This document shows positions 23,428 through 31,622 of a stretch of DNA of 37,248 bases, piece by piece; positions within the stretch are counted from its first letter, which is position 1, and the number at the start of each line of letters is the position of its first letter. The stretch spans positions 1 to 37,248 of the forward strand of contig CAKOPZ010000014.1 in the NCBI GenBank assembly GCA_934101145.1. The letters are read 5' to 3'. Source of the DNA: an uncultured Clostridia bacterium. GTDB taxonomy: Bacteria; Bacillota; Clostridia; TANB77; CAG-508. The translations under genes and the position numbers were made by a program. Under the pieces are notes generated by a model. That model was not told the origin of the DNA. It was given only the letters and a program-made list of their open reading frames with translations, and did no database searches.

Positions 23428-23468
23428 AACCCGAAGGTCGTAAGTTCGAGTCTTACCCCCGCAACCAA
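23421..23468 (+). repeat. att copy 3: 47-nt tRNA-fMet fragment (element B/C junction)
   Basis: GACTCATAACCCGAAGGTCG and the following T-arm, TTCGAGTC, CCCCCGCAACCA copy the anticodon-to-3' end half of the tRNA-fMet gene with a few changes. No 5' half is present, so it is not a functional tRNA. Element C begins right after it. Confidence 0.8.
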
Positions 23469-23478
23469 GAAATTAACT

Positions 23479-23512
23479 AGAGTCGCAAGAGATTGCTGAC
23501 TCTTATTTTTTT
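23479..23512 (+). terminator. Hairpin terminator at left end of element C
   Basis: AGAGTC-GCAA pairs with TTGC-T-GACTCT (one bulge), then TATTTTTTT. It is the third example of a terminator directly after the tRNA 3' sequence. Confidence 0.75.
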
Positions 23513-23660
23513 GTCTCTGGCGTAATTTTGGCGTAAATGGGGACAGCTTGGGGACACAAGCTTTTATAAAGCTCATAAAATAGCATAAATCCTCATTTAC
23601 AATCTTTAAAAAAGCAATTTTTGAATTTATTGAAATCAAGAGTTTTAGCTGATAAGTATA

Positions 23661-24851
23661 TTAGTTTTTATCTACTAATAAATTTTGCAAGACTATACCA
23701 GCACTTCTATTGTGAGAAGCAAGTGGATGGACATAGAAATTAAATGTTGTGCTAATTTGAGCATGTCCTAATCTTGCAGCTACAACTGCTACATCAACAT
23801 TTTGTGAAATAAGTAGAGTAGCATTTGTATGTCTGATACCATGAAAATTCAAATAAGGTAGTCCTATCTTCTGAACAAATTTAACAAACCATTTACTTAC
23901 CGTATCAGGATGCATAGGTTTGCCATTATCTTGTACAAATAACCTATTAGATTCTTCCCAGAATTCACCACAAAGATCTTTTTGATCATCATACCATAAT
24001 TTATATTCTTCAAGTATTTCAATGACAGAATCAGGTATAGAAATGTGTCTATAAGAACTAGGTGTTTTAGGCGTCTTGGTATAAACTCCTGTACTTGCTA
24101 AATATTGACTTGATTTATTTACGGATATTTCTTTGTTTTTGAAATCAATATTTTCCCAGTCTAGTCCCATTAATTCTCCTAACCTTACTCCAGTAAATAC
24201 TGTAAGAATAATAGCAACCTTATATTTTATTTCGCTATCTTTAAGTTCATTTAATCCTTTTAGAAGAACTCTGCATTGTTCATCATCGTAGAATTTACGT
24301 TGTGCTTTTGGTGCTCTTGGTGGTTGAACTCTATCTGCAGGATTATAAGGTATTAGTTGCCAATATACAGCCTTGTGTAGCATTGCACTTATTAATCTAT
24401 GATGTTCTAGAATAGTCTTTTTTGATAATGGTTTTAAAGTACGTTCACCATTGTTTTTAGCAAGTCTTTTTATTTGAGTATCTTGTTCTAGCACATCATA
24501 TAATTTCATAAGATCTGTAGGCTTAATTTTTTCTAAAGTAAAAGAGCCTAAATATGGAAGAATTCTGCTTTCTAACATTCCAACATATCTGTTGTAAGTA
24601 GATGGCGCTAAATCCTTTGTACCATAATTTACTTGCCAAATATGATAGAATTCTTCAAAAGTTACTGGCTTTCCTTCAGGTACTAATCCACGATTAGCTT
24701 CTGTAACAAATTCTGCAAGTGCAATTTCAGCATCTTTACGAGTTCCATGGATAGTTTTTGTTCTTCTTGCTCTAGATCCATCAAGATTTTTACCAGTAGA
24801 CACTACTAACCTATAAGTATTTTCACCTCTTTTTTCAATACTCCCAGCCAT
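23661..24851 (-). CDS. int: Tyrosine integrase of element C
   Basis: This is a full-length phage/ICE-type integrase of 396 residues. An AP2-like arm-binding domain (SIEKRGENTYRLVVSTGKN, TIHGTRKDAEIALAEF) is followed by a SAM-like core-binding domain (TFEEFYHIWQVNYG) and the catalytic domain with TGVRLGELMG (Arg), YTKTPKTPSSYR (Lys region), HGIRHTNATL (His, Arg), LGHAQ and the nucleophile in TTFNFYVHP. The ATG at 24851 is chosen because AAAGGAGGTG lies 9 nt upstream; a GTG four codons earlier overlaps that RBS. It sits near the tRNA-derived att copy 3 and reads toward it, the normal arrangement for an element of this type. Confidence 0.92.
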   Translation of the reverse strand: MAGSIEKRGENTYRLVVSTGKNLDGSRARRTKTIHGTRKDAEIALAEFVTEANRGLVPEGKPVTFEEFYHIWQVNYGTKDLAPSTYNRYVGMLESRILPYLGSFTLEKIKPTDLMKLYDVLEQDTQIKRLAKNNGERTLKPLSKKTILEHHRLISAMLHKAVYWQLIPYNPADRVQPPRAPKAQRKFYDDEQCRVLLKGLNELKDSEIKYKVAIILTVFTGVRLGELMGLDWENIDFKNKEISVNKSSQYLASTGVYTKTPKTPSSYRHISIPDSVIEILEEYKLWYDDQKDLCGEFWEESNRLFVQDNGKPMHPDTVSKWFVKFVQKIGLPYLNFHGIRHTNATLLISQNVDVAVVAARLGHAQISTTFNFYVHPLASHNRSAGIVLQNLLVDKN

Positions 24852-25317
24852 TGCCTTTTTCACCTCCTTTCAGGCATAACCATGGGTGAGAGTTTCATAT
24901 TTAATTGAGATTATTATATATCAAAATATTGATGATTACTAGTGGATTTTGCTTATTTTTCAAGTGTTACAAAGATTACAATAAGATTCATAAAAAAACT
25001 TACATAGAACAATAAAAAACTAGATAAAATGTAATATAAAAGTTAAGAAAATAAAAAAAATTGACAAGAACAAACAAAATTTCTGTGGATATCTTGACAA
25101 AAGAAAAAAGAAAATATATAATCTAGATGGCTAAATCAAAGAAAATATATTTCCTTTTCTAATTACAAAATATTCTTTTGTACTTTTATCTAATTTAAAA
25201 TATAGCATTAGAATCCAATTTTGTAAATAGATTTAGGAAAATGTAATATAAAATTAATATTACTGTAATATTTTTGTAACATTTAGACTATTTACTAAAG
25301 ATTGGAGGAAATGTACA
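24852..25317. other. Gene-free region between integrase and defence genes
   Basis: It is AT-rich with no gene. It carries the promoter at 25094 and, in the leader, GTAATAT/ATATTAC at 25243-25263, an inverted repeat that could be an operator. A decayed-looking MAKSK-type start (ATGGCTAAATCAAAG at 25127) resembles the start of the gene at 25318. Confidence 0.4.
25094..25122 (+). promoter_or_regulatory. Strong sigma-A promoter facing the CBASS genes
   Basis: TTGACA (25094-25099), 17-bp spacer, TATAAT (25117-25122), both perfect. Leader of about 190 nt to the next ATG. Confidence 0.85.
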
Positions 25318-25542
25318 ATGGCAAAATCAAAATTGATAGTTACTAAAGAGACAAAAACAGGCAGAAATGTGCAATTTCAGGATACAAGAAATAATAGGAT
25401 AATGTCTGACAAAGAATTAATTAGTAGACTAAAAACAGGTAATTCATCTTATAATGAAGATTACTGTGTTAAGCATGATAAAAATCGCAAAGAATATGTG
25501 TCTTCAAAACCAGATGGAAATGAAAAAAATAATTTAGGATAA
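25318..25542 (+). CDS. Small hypothetical protein (DUF3892-like)
   Basis: The 74-residue basic protein follows TTGGAGGAAATGTACA. It begins MAKSKLIVTKETKTGRNVQF, contains SDKELISRLKTGNSS and ends SKPDGNEKNNLG. A C-terminal PDGxxxNNLG and an S-x-E-x-I...G element recall small DUF3892-type proteins found near mobile and defence genes; the match is from memory. It is the only gene between the promoter and the terminator at 25547, ahead of the CBASS operon. Confidence 0.6.
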   Translation: MAKSKLIVTKETKTGRNVQFQDTRNNRIMSDKELISRLKTGNSSYNEDYCVKHDKNRKEYVSSKPDGNEKNNLG

Positions 25543-25546
25543 TAAG

Positions 25547-25595
25547 AAAGGAAGAGCTTCATAATTTAAATGAGGTTTTTCCTTTGTTTTTTTTT
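25547..25595 (+). terminator. Terminator/attenuator in front of the CBASS operon
   Basis: AAAGGAAGAGCTTCAT pairs with ATGAGGTTTTTCCTTT (two G-U and one mismatch-type pair) and is followed by nine T. Only 14 bp separate the T tract from the next ATG, leaving no room for a promoter, so CBASS transcription must read through it or start inside the upstream gene. Confidence 0.7.
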
Positions 25596-25609
25596 GAAAG
25601 GAGAAACTA

Positions 25610-26743
25610 ATGAGAGGAAAAGAATTAACAGAACAACAAAAATTAATTTTAATGGGACTTTGTGGAGGAAAATGTGAATTTAGAGGATGTAATGATTCTG
25701 TGATAGAAGATATGCTAACTGGAGATAGAAGTAATTTTTCAAATTATGCTCATATAATAGCTTCTAGTGAAAAAGGGCCAAGAGGAGATAAAGAGTTATC
25801 AAAAATACTAAGTAATGATGAAAACAATGTAATGGTTTTATGTAGAAAGCACCATAAAGAAGTAGATGATAACCCTGAAAAGTATACAATTGATATTTTA
25901 AAGGAAATGAAAAGTGAGCATGAAAATTATATAAAGGATTTAATAAAAATAAAAAAAGAAAGTACTGTCATTGGAATAAAATATACATTTAACATCTCTG
26001 ATAGAGTTCCTAAAATAAATGACGATGATGTTAGAAAGTGTGCATTTAGACAAAATTATTATTGTAATGGAAATATAATTAATTTGTCAGATAACAAATC
26101 TGATGAAAGAGATAATGAAGACTTGTATAAGTTTGAGATGGAAAACATAGAACGTAATTTTCTTCAGGTAGTAAAACCACTGTTAAAAAAAGAAATAGTG
26201 CCAAAAATTTTTTTATGCGCAATTGCTCCCCAACCATTATTGATATATTTGGGAACATTGTTTTCCGATATATCAGATGTAAGTGTTCAACAATTACAAA
26301 GAGAGCCTAAACAAGAGTGGTATTTAAGTGATAAAAAAGATGAAAAATTTGATGTAAGTATTATTATTCCAGAAAAGAAATATTCTAAAGTAGCATTAAA
26401 CATTTCAATAACTGCAGATATATCTGCAGATAGAATACGCGCTATTGTAGGAGATGAGTGCGATATTATTAAATTAGAAAGCAATATACATAGTAATGAC
26501 ATTATTAAATGCAAAAATCAATTAGAAATGTATAAAAGTAGGATTAGAGAAATATATGAATATATTAAGGACAAATATGGAAGAAATTGTGAAATAAGTG
26601 TATTTCCTGCTATGCCAATATCTATTGCAATAGAAACAGGTAGGTGTTGGATGAAGAAAGCACATCCAAGTTTAGTTATATATGACGAAAAGAAAGGGTT
26701 CAAGAAAGCTTTAGAAATAAAATATGAAGGAGAAGAAAAATAA
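25610..26743 (+). CDS. cap5: CBASS effector: HNH nuclease-SAVED protein (Cap5-type)
   Basis: The 377-residue protein has two domains. Residues 1-110 are an HNH nuclease with zinc and catalytic residues (CGGKCEFRGC, SNYAHIIASS with H48, NNVMVLCRKHHKEVDDNPEK). Residues ~140-375 are a SAVED sensor domain (IFLCAIAPQPLLIYLGTLFS, ISITADISADRIRAI, ISVFPAMPISIAIETGR, HPSLVIYDEK). In Cap5 proteins SAVED binds the cyclic nucleotide made by the partner CD-NTase, causing assembly and DNA degradation that kills the infected cell. The stop TAA overlaps the CD-NTase start at 26743. It begins the operon directly after a terminator-like hairpin. Confidence 0.9.
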   Translation: MRGKELTEQQKLILMGLCGGKCEFRGCNDSVIEDMLTGDRSNFSNYAHIIASSEKGPRGDKELSKILSNDENNVMVLCRKHHKEVDDNPEKYTIDILKEMKSEHENYIKDLIKIKKESTVIGIKYTFNISDRVPKINDDDVRKCAFRQNYYCNGNIINLSDNKSDERDNEDLYKFEMENIERNFLQVVKPLLKKEIVPKIFLCAIAPQPLLIYLGTLFSDISDVSVQQLQREPKQEWYLSDKKDEKFDVSIIIPEKKYSKVALNISITADISADRIRAIVGDECDIIKLESNIHSNDIIKCKNQLEMYKSRIREIYEYIKDKYGRNCEISVFPAMPISIAIETGRCWMKKAHPSLVIYDEKKGFKKALEIKYEGEEK

Positions 26744-27879
26744 TGGAAAGAAAGCAAAATATAGATGCTATGTATAGAAAAATAGCAGCAGAAATAGAAA
26801 TAAGTGAAACACAAGCAGAAAAAGCAAAGGAAAGTTACGAAGCAGTAGGAAATTATTTAAATAATAATATTAAACAATATTATGTAAGAATATTTCCTCA
26901 AGGTTCATTCATGTTAGGAACAGTAATAAAACCAATTTCTGATAAAGATGAATATGATATTGATCTTGTAGCTACAATAGATAATAAATTTACGAGTGCT
27001 AAAGACCTAAAAAATATTGTAGGAGATGTCTTAAAAACAAGTGATAGATATTCTGAAAAAGTTGAAGAAGGAAAAAGATGTTGGACAATTCAATATTCAG
27101 AAAGTGCAAATTACCATATGGATATTTTACCAACTATGAAGAGTGATACTTATTTTCAAAATAAGAAACTTATAATGACACACAAAGAAGATGAAAACTC
27201 AGATTACGAATTTAGACAAACAAATCCTGAAGCATATTATGATTGGTTTGTAAAAAGGATGGAAGAAGAAAAGAAGAAATTAACAGAAGAATATGCAATT
27301 AGAAACAAAATAGAAATAGTTGAAGTTCCTGAATATAAGATTAAGACAACTTTACAAATAGCGATAGAAATATTAAAAAGATATAGAGATATAAAGTTTA
27401 AAGATACGCCAGATATAAAACCAATTTCTATTATATTAACAACACTAATGGCTAGGATTTATACAGGAAAAGAAAATGTATATGAACTAATTGAAAAATT
27501 TTCTAAAGAGTATGTTTTATATTTAGAAAGAGATGAAAATGGTAATGTTTTAATACAAAACCCTGTTAATAAAAATGAAAATTTCGCAGATAAATGGCCA
27601 AGCAATCCAGAAAGAAAAGAAGCTTTCTTTAAATTTATGGATGACTTAAAATATGACTTAGTTACAAATAAAGTATTACTAGAAGGGAATATAAGAGAAC
27701 AGGCTGATGCATATAAAAAGTTATTTGGCGAAAATATGGTTAATAAGGTATATGAAAATATAGCACAAAAAACTAGAGAAGAAAGAGAAAAATCAAATAT
27801 GTACCTTAAAGAAAATGGAAATTTAACAACGGAAAAGACAAATATAACTGTAAGGAATCACAATTTTTATGGCAAATAA
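26743..27879 (+). CDS. CBASS cyclic oligonucleotide synthase (CD-NTase)
   Basis: The 378-residue cGAS/DncV-like nucleotidyltransferase carries the active-site motif G54-S55 in QGSFMLGT, the metal-binding pair in DEYDIDLV (D72, D74) and the third acid D127 in YHMDILPT. The C-terminal helical domain is complete (TTLQIAIEILKRYRDI, EAFFKFMDDLKYDL). Such enzymes make cyclic di- or trinucleotides on phage infection. The specific clade and product cannot be told by eye. Its start overlaps the effector stop and its end overlaps the E2-like gene by 11 bp, giving a tightly coupled three-gene operon. Confidence 0.92.
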   Translation: MERKQNIDAMYRKIAAEIEISETQAEKAKESYEAVGNYLNNNIKQYYVRIFPQGSFMLGTVIKPISDKDEYDIDLVATIDNKFTSAKDLKNIVGDVLKTSDRYSEKVEEGKRCWTIQYSESANYHMDILPTMKSDTYFQNKKLIMTHKEDENSDYEFRQTNPEAYYDWFVKRMEEEKKKLTEEYAIRNKIEIVEVPEYKIKTTLQIAIEILKRYRDIKFKDTPDIKPISIILTTLMARIYTGKENVYELIEKFSKEYVLYLERDENGNVLIQNPVNKNENFADKWPSNPERKEAFFKFMDDLKYDLVTNKVLLEGNIREQADAYKKLFGENMVNKVYENIAQKTREEREKSNMYLKENGNLTTEKTNITVRNHNFYGK

Positions 27880-28339
27880 AAAATTTCCAAAAAATAAACC
27901 AATAACGATTCCTATTCAGAAATATAATATAAGGAGAGAATTTAAAAATATTATATTAAGAGAATACAATGGAATAGGTTTAAAAATGTTGTTAAATATA
28001 CAGCCAACAGAGTTTTCAAAAAAATACAAAGTTTTATTGCAGTATGATTCTGTTCAAAAAAGACCACAAGTGTATATAGATATAAAACAGTTAGAAATAA
28101 AAGACAAGGAAAAAATTCCACATAAATATGGAATAAAAATAATAAATGGAAGAGAATACGTTAATTTATGTTTATACTATCCATGTGAGTGGAATTCTAC
28201 TATGAATATAAGTGATACAATTATTCCTTGGATAAGTGAATGGTTATATTATTTTGAATTTTGGTGTATAACAGGAGAATGGCATGGAGGAGGAAAACAT
28301 CCTACAAAAAAAGATATTAAAGAAAACGACAAGAATTGA
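27869..28339 (+). CDS. CBASS E2-like protein (short type II)
   Basis: The 156-residue protein resembles the stand-alone E2-like proteins of short type II CBASS: HKYGIKIINGREYVNLCLYY with candidate catalytic C101, a second C106 in YPCEW, and the conserved C-terminal pattern IIPWISEWLYYFEFW...TGEWHGGGKHP. These proteins prime or conjugate the CD-NTase. No E1-like (Cap2) or JAB protease (Cap3) gene is present, which defines the short form. It starts inside the last codons of the CD-NTase gene. Its stop codon lies in the loop of the shared terminator. Confidence 0.85.
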   Translation: MANKKFPKNKPITIPIQKYNIRREFKNIILREYNGIGLKMLLNIQPTEFSKKYKVLLQYDSVQKRPQVYIDIKQLEIKDKEKIPHKYGIKIINGREYVNLCLYYPCEWNSTMNISDTIIPWISEWLYYFEFWCITGEWHGGGKHPTKKDIKENDKN

Positions 28340-28350
28340 ATCTTGTCGTT
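28325..28350. terminator. Bidirectional terminator between CBASS and the 28350 gene
   Basis: AACGACAAGA-ATTGAA-TCTTGTCGTT, a perfect 10-bp stem, then TATTTATTTTTT. The E2 stop codon (28337-28339) forms part of the loop, and the opposite gene's stop touches its edge. Confidence 0.85.
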
Positions 28351-29228
28351 TATTTATTTTTTGCTCTACTTTTATAAACATTAGCCTTATTCTTGCATTG
28401 AGGAGTATCATATTCAGCTTTAGGATTAACAGCAAGAAAAGCCTTATTACAGAATTTACAGATTTTTAATAGATTAATATCTTTAGCTACTGTTTTAGCA
28501 AAGTAATAATCAATATATTGTTTTAAACAAGTGATTTGAAATTCAACAACTAAAGTTTCTTTTCTAGACAAACTTATTTTAACATTGTTAATTTCAAATT
28601 GCTTTAATAATTCATCTATATTGTAATTATCTTCATTAGTAATATTATTTAATAAACTATATAAGTATTTAGCATATTGAATAAACATATCTAGAGGTTC
28701 ACAATATAAATTAGATCCTGCTAATAATTTGTTTACATCAGATAATATGTATTTTTCCATTGCAGGAGTTTCAGTTAATTTAGTTACTTCATTAATTAAT
28801 TCTTTAATTTGATTATCATAACAAGTAGGGAAGAACAATTTAAAATATTTCTTTCTATCTACTACTGTTGTTAAATCAGAATTTCCAATATAGTTATAAT
28901 CTTTTAGAACTATTTTATCATCTAAGAAAAAGTATTTATTTAGAGGTAAATCGTTTATTAATCCTAATGTAGAATACTTATTTACAAAGTCTAAAACACT
29001 TTTTTCTATATCATTTTCGTTATAAAAAACTAATTTACCTATATTTAATAAATCTATTAAAATAGATTCTTCAAAATCTTTTTCTATATCAATTAATGGA
29101 GCACCACTAGAGTGCTTTTTATTTATACTATCTGAAACTATATATTTAGTTTTGCTTATTTCTTTAATTTCATATTTAGCAAATTTAAAAATATTTTTTC
29201 CTTCAAATGCACTAAAATTAAGGCTCAT
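28350..29228 (-). CDS. Unknown protein with C-terminal zinc-binding motif (DUF6076-like)
   Basis: The 292-residue protein starts at ATG with AGGAGG 8 nt upstream. The first ~240 residues are mixed alpha/beta without a motif I recognise (starts MSLNFSAFEGKNIFKF). The end has a Cys motif, LLKICKFCNKAFLAVNPKAE then YDTPQCKNKANVY, that is C-x2-C...C typical of a zinc ribbon or CGNR-like DNA-binding tail. It resembles proteins labelled DUF6076 in Clostridial mobile elements (name from memory). It is convergent with CBASS and divergent from the replication/transfer operon, so it could be a regulator of either. Function unknown. Confidence 0.6.
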   Translation of the reverse strand: MSLNFSAFEGKNIFKFAKYEIKEISKTKYIVSDSINKKHSSGAPLIDIEKDFEESILIDLLNIGKLVFYNENDIEKSVLDFVNKYSTLGLINDLPLNKYFFLDDKIVLKDYNYIGNSDLTTVVDRKKYFKLFFPTCYDNQIKELINEVTKLTETPAMEKYILSDVNKLLAGSNLYCEPLDMFIQYAKYLYSLLNNITNEDNYNIDELLKQFEINNVKISLSRKETLVVEFQITCLKQYIDYYFAKTVAKDINLLKICKFCNKAFLAVNPKAEYDTPQCKNKANVYKSRAKNK

Positions 29229-29257
29229 ACGAATACCTCCTAAAAATTTATAAAAAA

Positions 29258-29409
29258 ATTACAGTAAGCCCTTGGCAAACATAATAGATTACTGATATAC
29301 TTTAACCAGAGTAAGCGATTATCACATAAAATCAATTACAGAAGTGAAAACCAGTCAGGACCTGACTTTTAAGTAAAATTACAGCATAAAACAAGTAATT
29401 GATTACTTG
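29258..29409. promoter_or_regulatory. Repeat-rich control region before the HTH/Xis gene
   Basis: It contains three copies of ATTACAG (29258, 29335, 29378), the inverted repeat AGTCAGG-A-CCTGACT (29353-29367) and CAAGTAAT-TG-ATTACTTG (29392-29409). It separates the divergent 28350 gene from the plus-strand replication genes and looks like an operator or excisionase-binding region. Confidence 0.5.
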
Positions 29410-29483
29410 CAATAATAGCTTACCACACAAAAGATAAGTTGTCAACAAAGAAGATAAAATTTCAAAAGAAAGGAGGAATGTAT

Positions 29484-29681
29484 ATGGAATTTCAGGAAGT
29501 CAAAAGAATAACTCTAACAATGAGAGAAGCAGCAGACTATTTAGGAATATCATATTGGTTAATTAATCAATTGGTTAAGAAAAAACAAATACCATATTCA
29601 AAAGTAGGCGGCAAGTTCTTGTTTAGAGTAAAAGCACTGGATGAATATCTATGTGAAAAAGAACGAGCTTCAGTAAGATAG
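29484..29681 (+). CDS. xis: Excisionase-type helix-turn-helix protein
   Basis: The 65-residue protein starts at the ATG 7 nt after AAAGGAGG. It contains an HTH_17/MerR-like fold (LTMREAADYLGISYWLINQL, then KKKQIPYSKVGGKFLFRVKAL, DEYL), the standard layout of excisionases and small DNA-binding proteins of Firmicute elements. It is the first gene of the replication/transfer operon, not next to int, so it might control excision, replication or both. Confidence 0.8.
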   Translation: MEFQEVKRITLTMREAADYLGISYWLINQLVKKKQIPYSKVGGKFLFRVKALDEYLCEKERASVR

Positions 29682-29697
29682 CAAAGGAGGAAGAAAA

Positions 29698-30174
29698 ATG
29701 GTTGAAGTTCATTGGTTTAAGATACAGGCGGACATATTTGACAATGAAAAAATTAAAAAACTACTAAATAGTAGGGATGGGGACACCTATTGTAGAGTAT
29801 GGTTTCAACTATTAGCATTAGCTGCAAAGTGTAATGCACATGGAGCAGTTCTACTTGGTGAGAATATTCCAATAACAATAGATGATCTTGCAAGAATTAT
29901 GAACAAGACAGTAAACAAGCTTACAACGATCATGCAACAACTAGTGAATCTTCACATGATATTCGTAGAAGATGGAACAATCTATATTAAAAATTGGGAT
30001 GTTTATCAAAATCTTGATAAGCTCGAAAAAATCAAGGAAGACAACAGGAAAAGACAGCAAAGATTTAGAGATAAACAAATGATAAATAACGTTACAGTAA
30101 CGTTAGATAACGCAGAAGATAAGAATAGAGAAGAAAAGATTAGAATAGAAAATGATAGTGGTTTTAAAGACTAA
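29698..30174 (+). CDS. Replisome organizer-like protein
   Basis: The 158-residue protein matches the N-terminal domain of phage replisome organizers (HWFKIQADIFDNEKIKKLLN, GDTYCRVWFQLLALAAKCNA, HGAVLL, NKLTTIMQQLVNLHMIFVED, IKNWDVYQNLDKLEKI), followed by a basic arm (NRKRQQRFRDKQ). These proteins bind a replication origin and recruit helicase through a DnaC-like loader, here encoded two genes downstream. RBS AAAGGAGGAAGAAAA precedes the ATG by a suitable distance. Element C thus probably replicates after excision. Confidence 0.85.
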   Translation: MVEVHWFKIQADIFDNEKIKKLLNSRDGDTYCRVWFQLLALAAKCNAHGAVLLGENIPITIDDLARIMNKTVNKLTTIMQQLVNLHMIFVEDGTIYIKNWDVYQNLDKLEKIKEDNRKRQQRFRDKQMINNVTVTLDNAEDKNREEKIRIENDSGFKD

Positions 30175-30209
30175 AAAAGCAATTTTTAATTATGAAAGGA
30201 GAAATTTAT

Positions 30210-30443
30210 ATGATAAGTACAAGAACAATTAAAAGAGAAAAATGTAAATTCTGTGGAAAGGAATTAGAACAAAAGACAATGAGTTTTATAGTAGGAGATA
30301 GAGAGTTCGTTCTATCAGGAGAAACTGTAAGATGTGACTGCATGAAAGCAAAGATATATTGGAAAAAGGTTGATGATAGAAGAGCTGCAATAGAATATAA
30401 AAGGGAGTATAACAGAAAGATGATGCTAAGAAAGAGATATTAA
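30210..30443 (+). CDS. Small zinc-ribbon protein, probable partner of the DnaC-like loader
   Basis: The 77-residue protein (ATG 30210, GAAAGGAG upstream; an in-frame ATG at 30192 overlaps the RBS) has CKFCGKEL and CDCMKAKIYWKK, a four-cysteine zinc site, and a basic helix. Helicase loaders of this group often carry such a zinc motif at the N-terminus of the same polypeptide. Here it is separate and ends 12 bp before the ATPase gene, as if the loader were split in two genes. Confidence 0.65.
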   Translation: MISTRTIKREKCKFCGKELEQKTMSFIVGDREFVLSGETVRCDCMKAKIYWKKVDDRRAAIEYKREYNRKMMLRKRY

Positions 30444-30455
30444 TTAAATAGCAAA

Positions 30456-31022
30456 ATGAACAAAAGATTAATGGAATATAATTTTGAAAATTATATGACT
30501 AATAATGACAATAGAATGGCTTATGAAAAGTCAAAAAGGTATGCAGAGAATTTTGTAAAAGGTGATAACAAAGGAAGTTTATTTATAACTGGAGGAGTTG
30601 GAACAGGTAAAACACATTTAGCAGCAAGTATTGCAAATTACTTAATAGAAAATGAAATACCAGTTATATTTGGACCCCTAATAACTTTACTAAATGATAT
30701 AAAGGATACTTACAAAATTGATGGCAATTGTGAGAGTGATGTTATTGAAAAATATTCAAAGATTCCATTGTTAATAATTGATGATTTGGGTAAAGAAAGA
30801 CCTAGTGAATAGACATTAGAAAAGCTATTTACAATAATAAATAATAGATACGAAAACAACTTACCAATAATAATTACAACAAATTATAACAAGGAAAAGT
30901 TAAGAAAAAGACTTTTATGTAATAACAATGAAGAAATTGTAGATTCAATAATATCAAGACTTTATGAAATGTGTAGAGGGATAATCATCTTTGGAAAAGA
31001 CAAAAGAAAAGAGTTAGTATAG
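30456..31022 (+). pseudogene. DnaC-like helicase loader interrupted by an amber codon
   Basis: The ATG begins MNKRLMEYNFENYMTNNDNR; Walker A GGVGTGKTHLA and Walker B IDDLGKERPSE are intact. TAG at 30810-30812 follows PSE, exactly where family members have tryptophan (PSEWTLEKLF), so a single TGG-to-TAG change is enough. The frame then continues TLEKLFTIINNRYENNLPII, TTNYNKEKL to TAG at 31020. The first part would yield 118 residues lacking the sensor regions. Either the gene is dead, or amber suppression occurs; other genes here use TAG as an ordinary stop (2070, 3829). Confidence 0.8.
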
Positions 31023-31106
31023 CGGCAAAACTAATAACTAACCCTAATAATTATAAATAAATTATACAATAAAAATTTTTAAAAGTAAATAAAAAGGAGG
31101 AAAGTT

Positions 31107-31469
31107 ATGGATATAACTTATAAAAAAGGAGGAGATTATTATTATCCTGAATTGGAATTACCAAGTAAATATAAGGATTTTAAATTAGATAAATATGGAA
31201 GGTTAAGACTTAATTATTTAAAGAAAAATAAGCATGTACAATATGAGGTTATGAAGATTGAAGACACCTTAATAGATCATTTAAAAGAAGTACAAGAGTT
31301 AGCAAATAAAAGATACAATCAGCTTATGGAAGAGTTCAAAAAGAGAGAAAACATTACTGAAGAATTAAAACAAAAAGACCAAATGAAGTGGGTAGGACTA
31401 ATGAATAATATAAGCAATTGTGTAGATGAAATTGTACTAAAAGAATGCATTTATAATGATTATACTTAA
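31107..31469 (+). CDS. tnpV: TnpV family protein
   Basis: The 120-residue protein follows AAAGGAGGAAAGTT. It matches TnpV, a small transposon/ICE-associated protein: YKKGGDYYYPELELP, KYGRLRLNYLKKNKHVQYE, LIDHLKEVQELANKRYNQLM, MKWVGLMNNISNCVDEIVL. Its function is not established, but it commonly lies between replication and mobilization genes of Lachnospiraceae and Clostridial elements, exactly as here. Confidence 0.85.
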   Translation: MDITYKKGGDYYYPELELPSKYKDFKLDKYGRLRLNYLKKNKHVQYEVMKIEDTLIDHLKEVQELANKRYNQLMEEFKKRENITEELKQKDQMKWVGLMNNISNCVDEIVLKECIYNDYT

Positions 31470-31549
31470 GGAATAATGCCTAAATTTTGGAAAAGAATTT
31501 GGACATTTCCTTCCATATTTTGGTTATAAGTTATGTATCAGCAAGCAAT

Positions 31550-31589
31550 GAATTTCTGTAGCTCGAAATTCAAAATGGGGAAATTCCCC
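31550..31589 (+). other. Candidate oriT ahead of the relaxase
   Basis: Two inverted repeats side by side: GAATTTC-8 nt-GAAATTC (31550-31571) and GGGGAA-A-TTCCCC (31577-31589), followed by AAGCCCC, 30-70 bp before the relaxase RBS. Paired short inverted repeats before a mobilization gene are typical of oriT; the nick position is not identified. Confidence 0.5.
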
Positions 31590-31622
31590 AAGCCCCTTTT
31601 TATTTTTAGAAAGGAGAAAATT

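Noticed and set aside
23421..23467. Second tRNA-Met gene
   Set aside because: Only the anticodon-to-3' half exists; the 5' half and D-arm are missing.
30810..30812. Recoding of TAG as an amino acid in this genome
   Set aside because: Chromosomal genes ending at 2070 and 3829 use TAG as a normal stop, so a single nonsense mutation is simpler.
31533..31622. N-terminal extension of the MobP-type relaxase
   Set aside because: It covers the oriT-like repeats; a good RBS and ATG are present at 31623.
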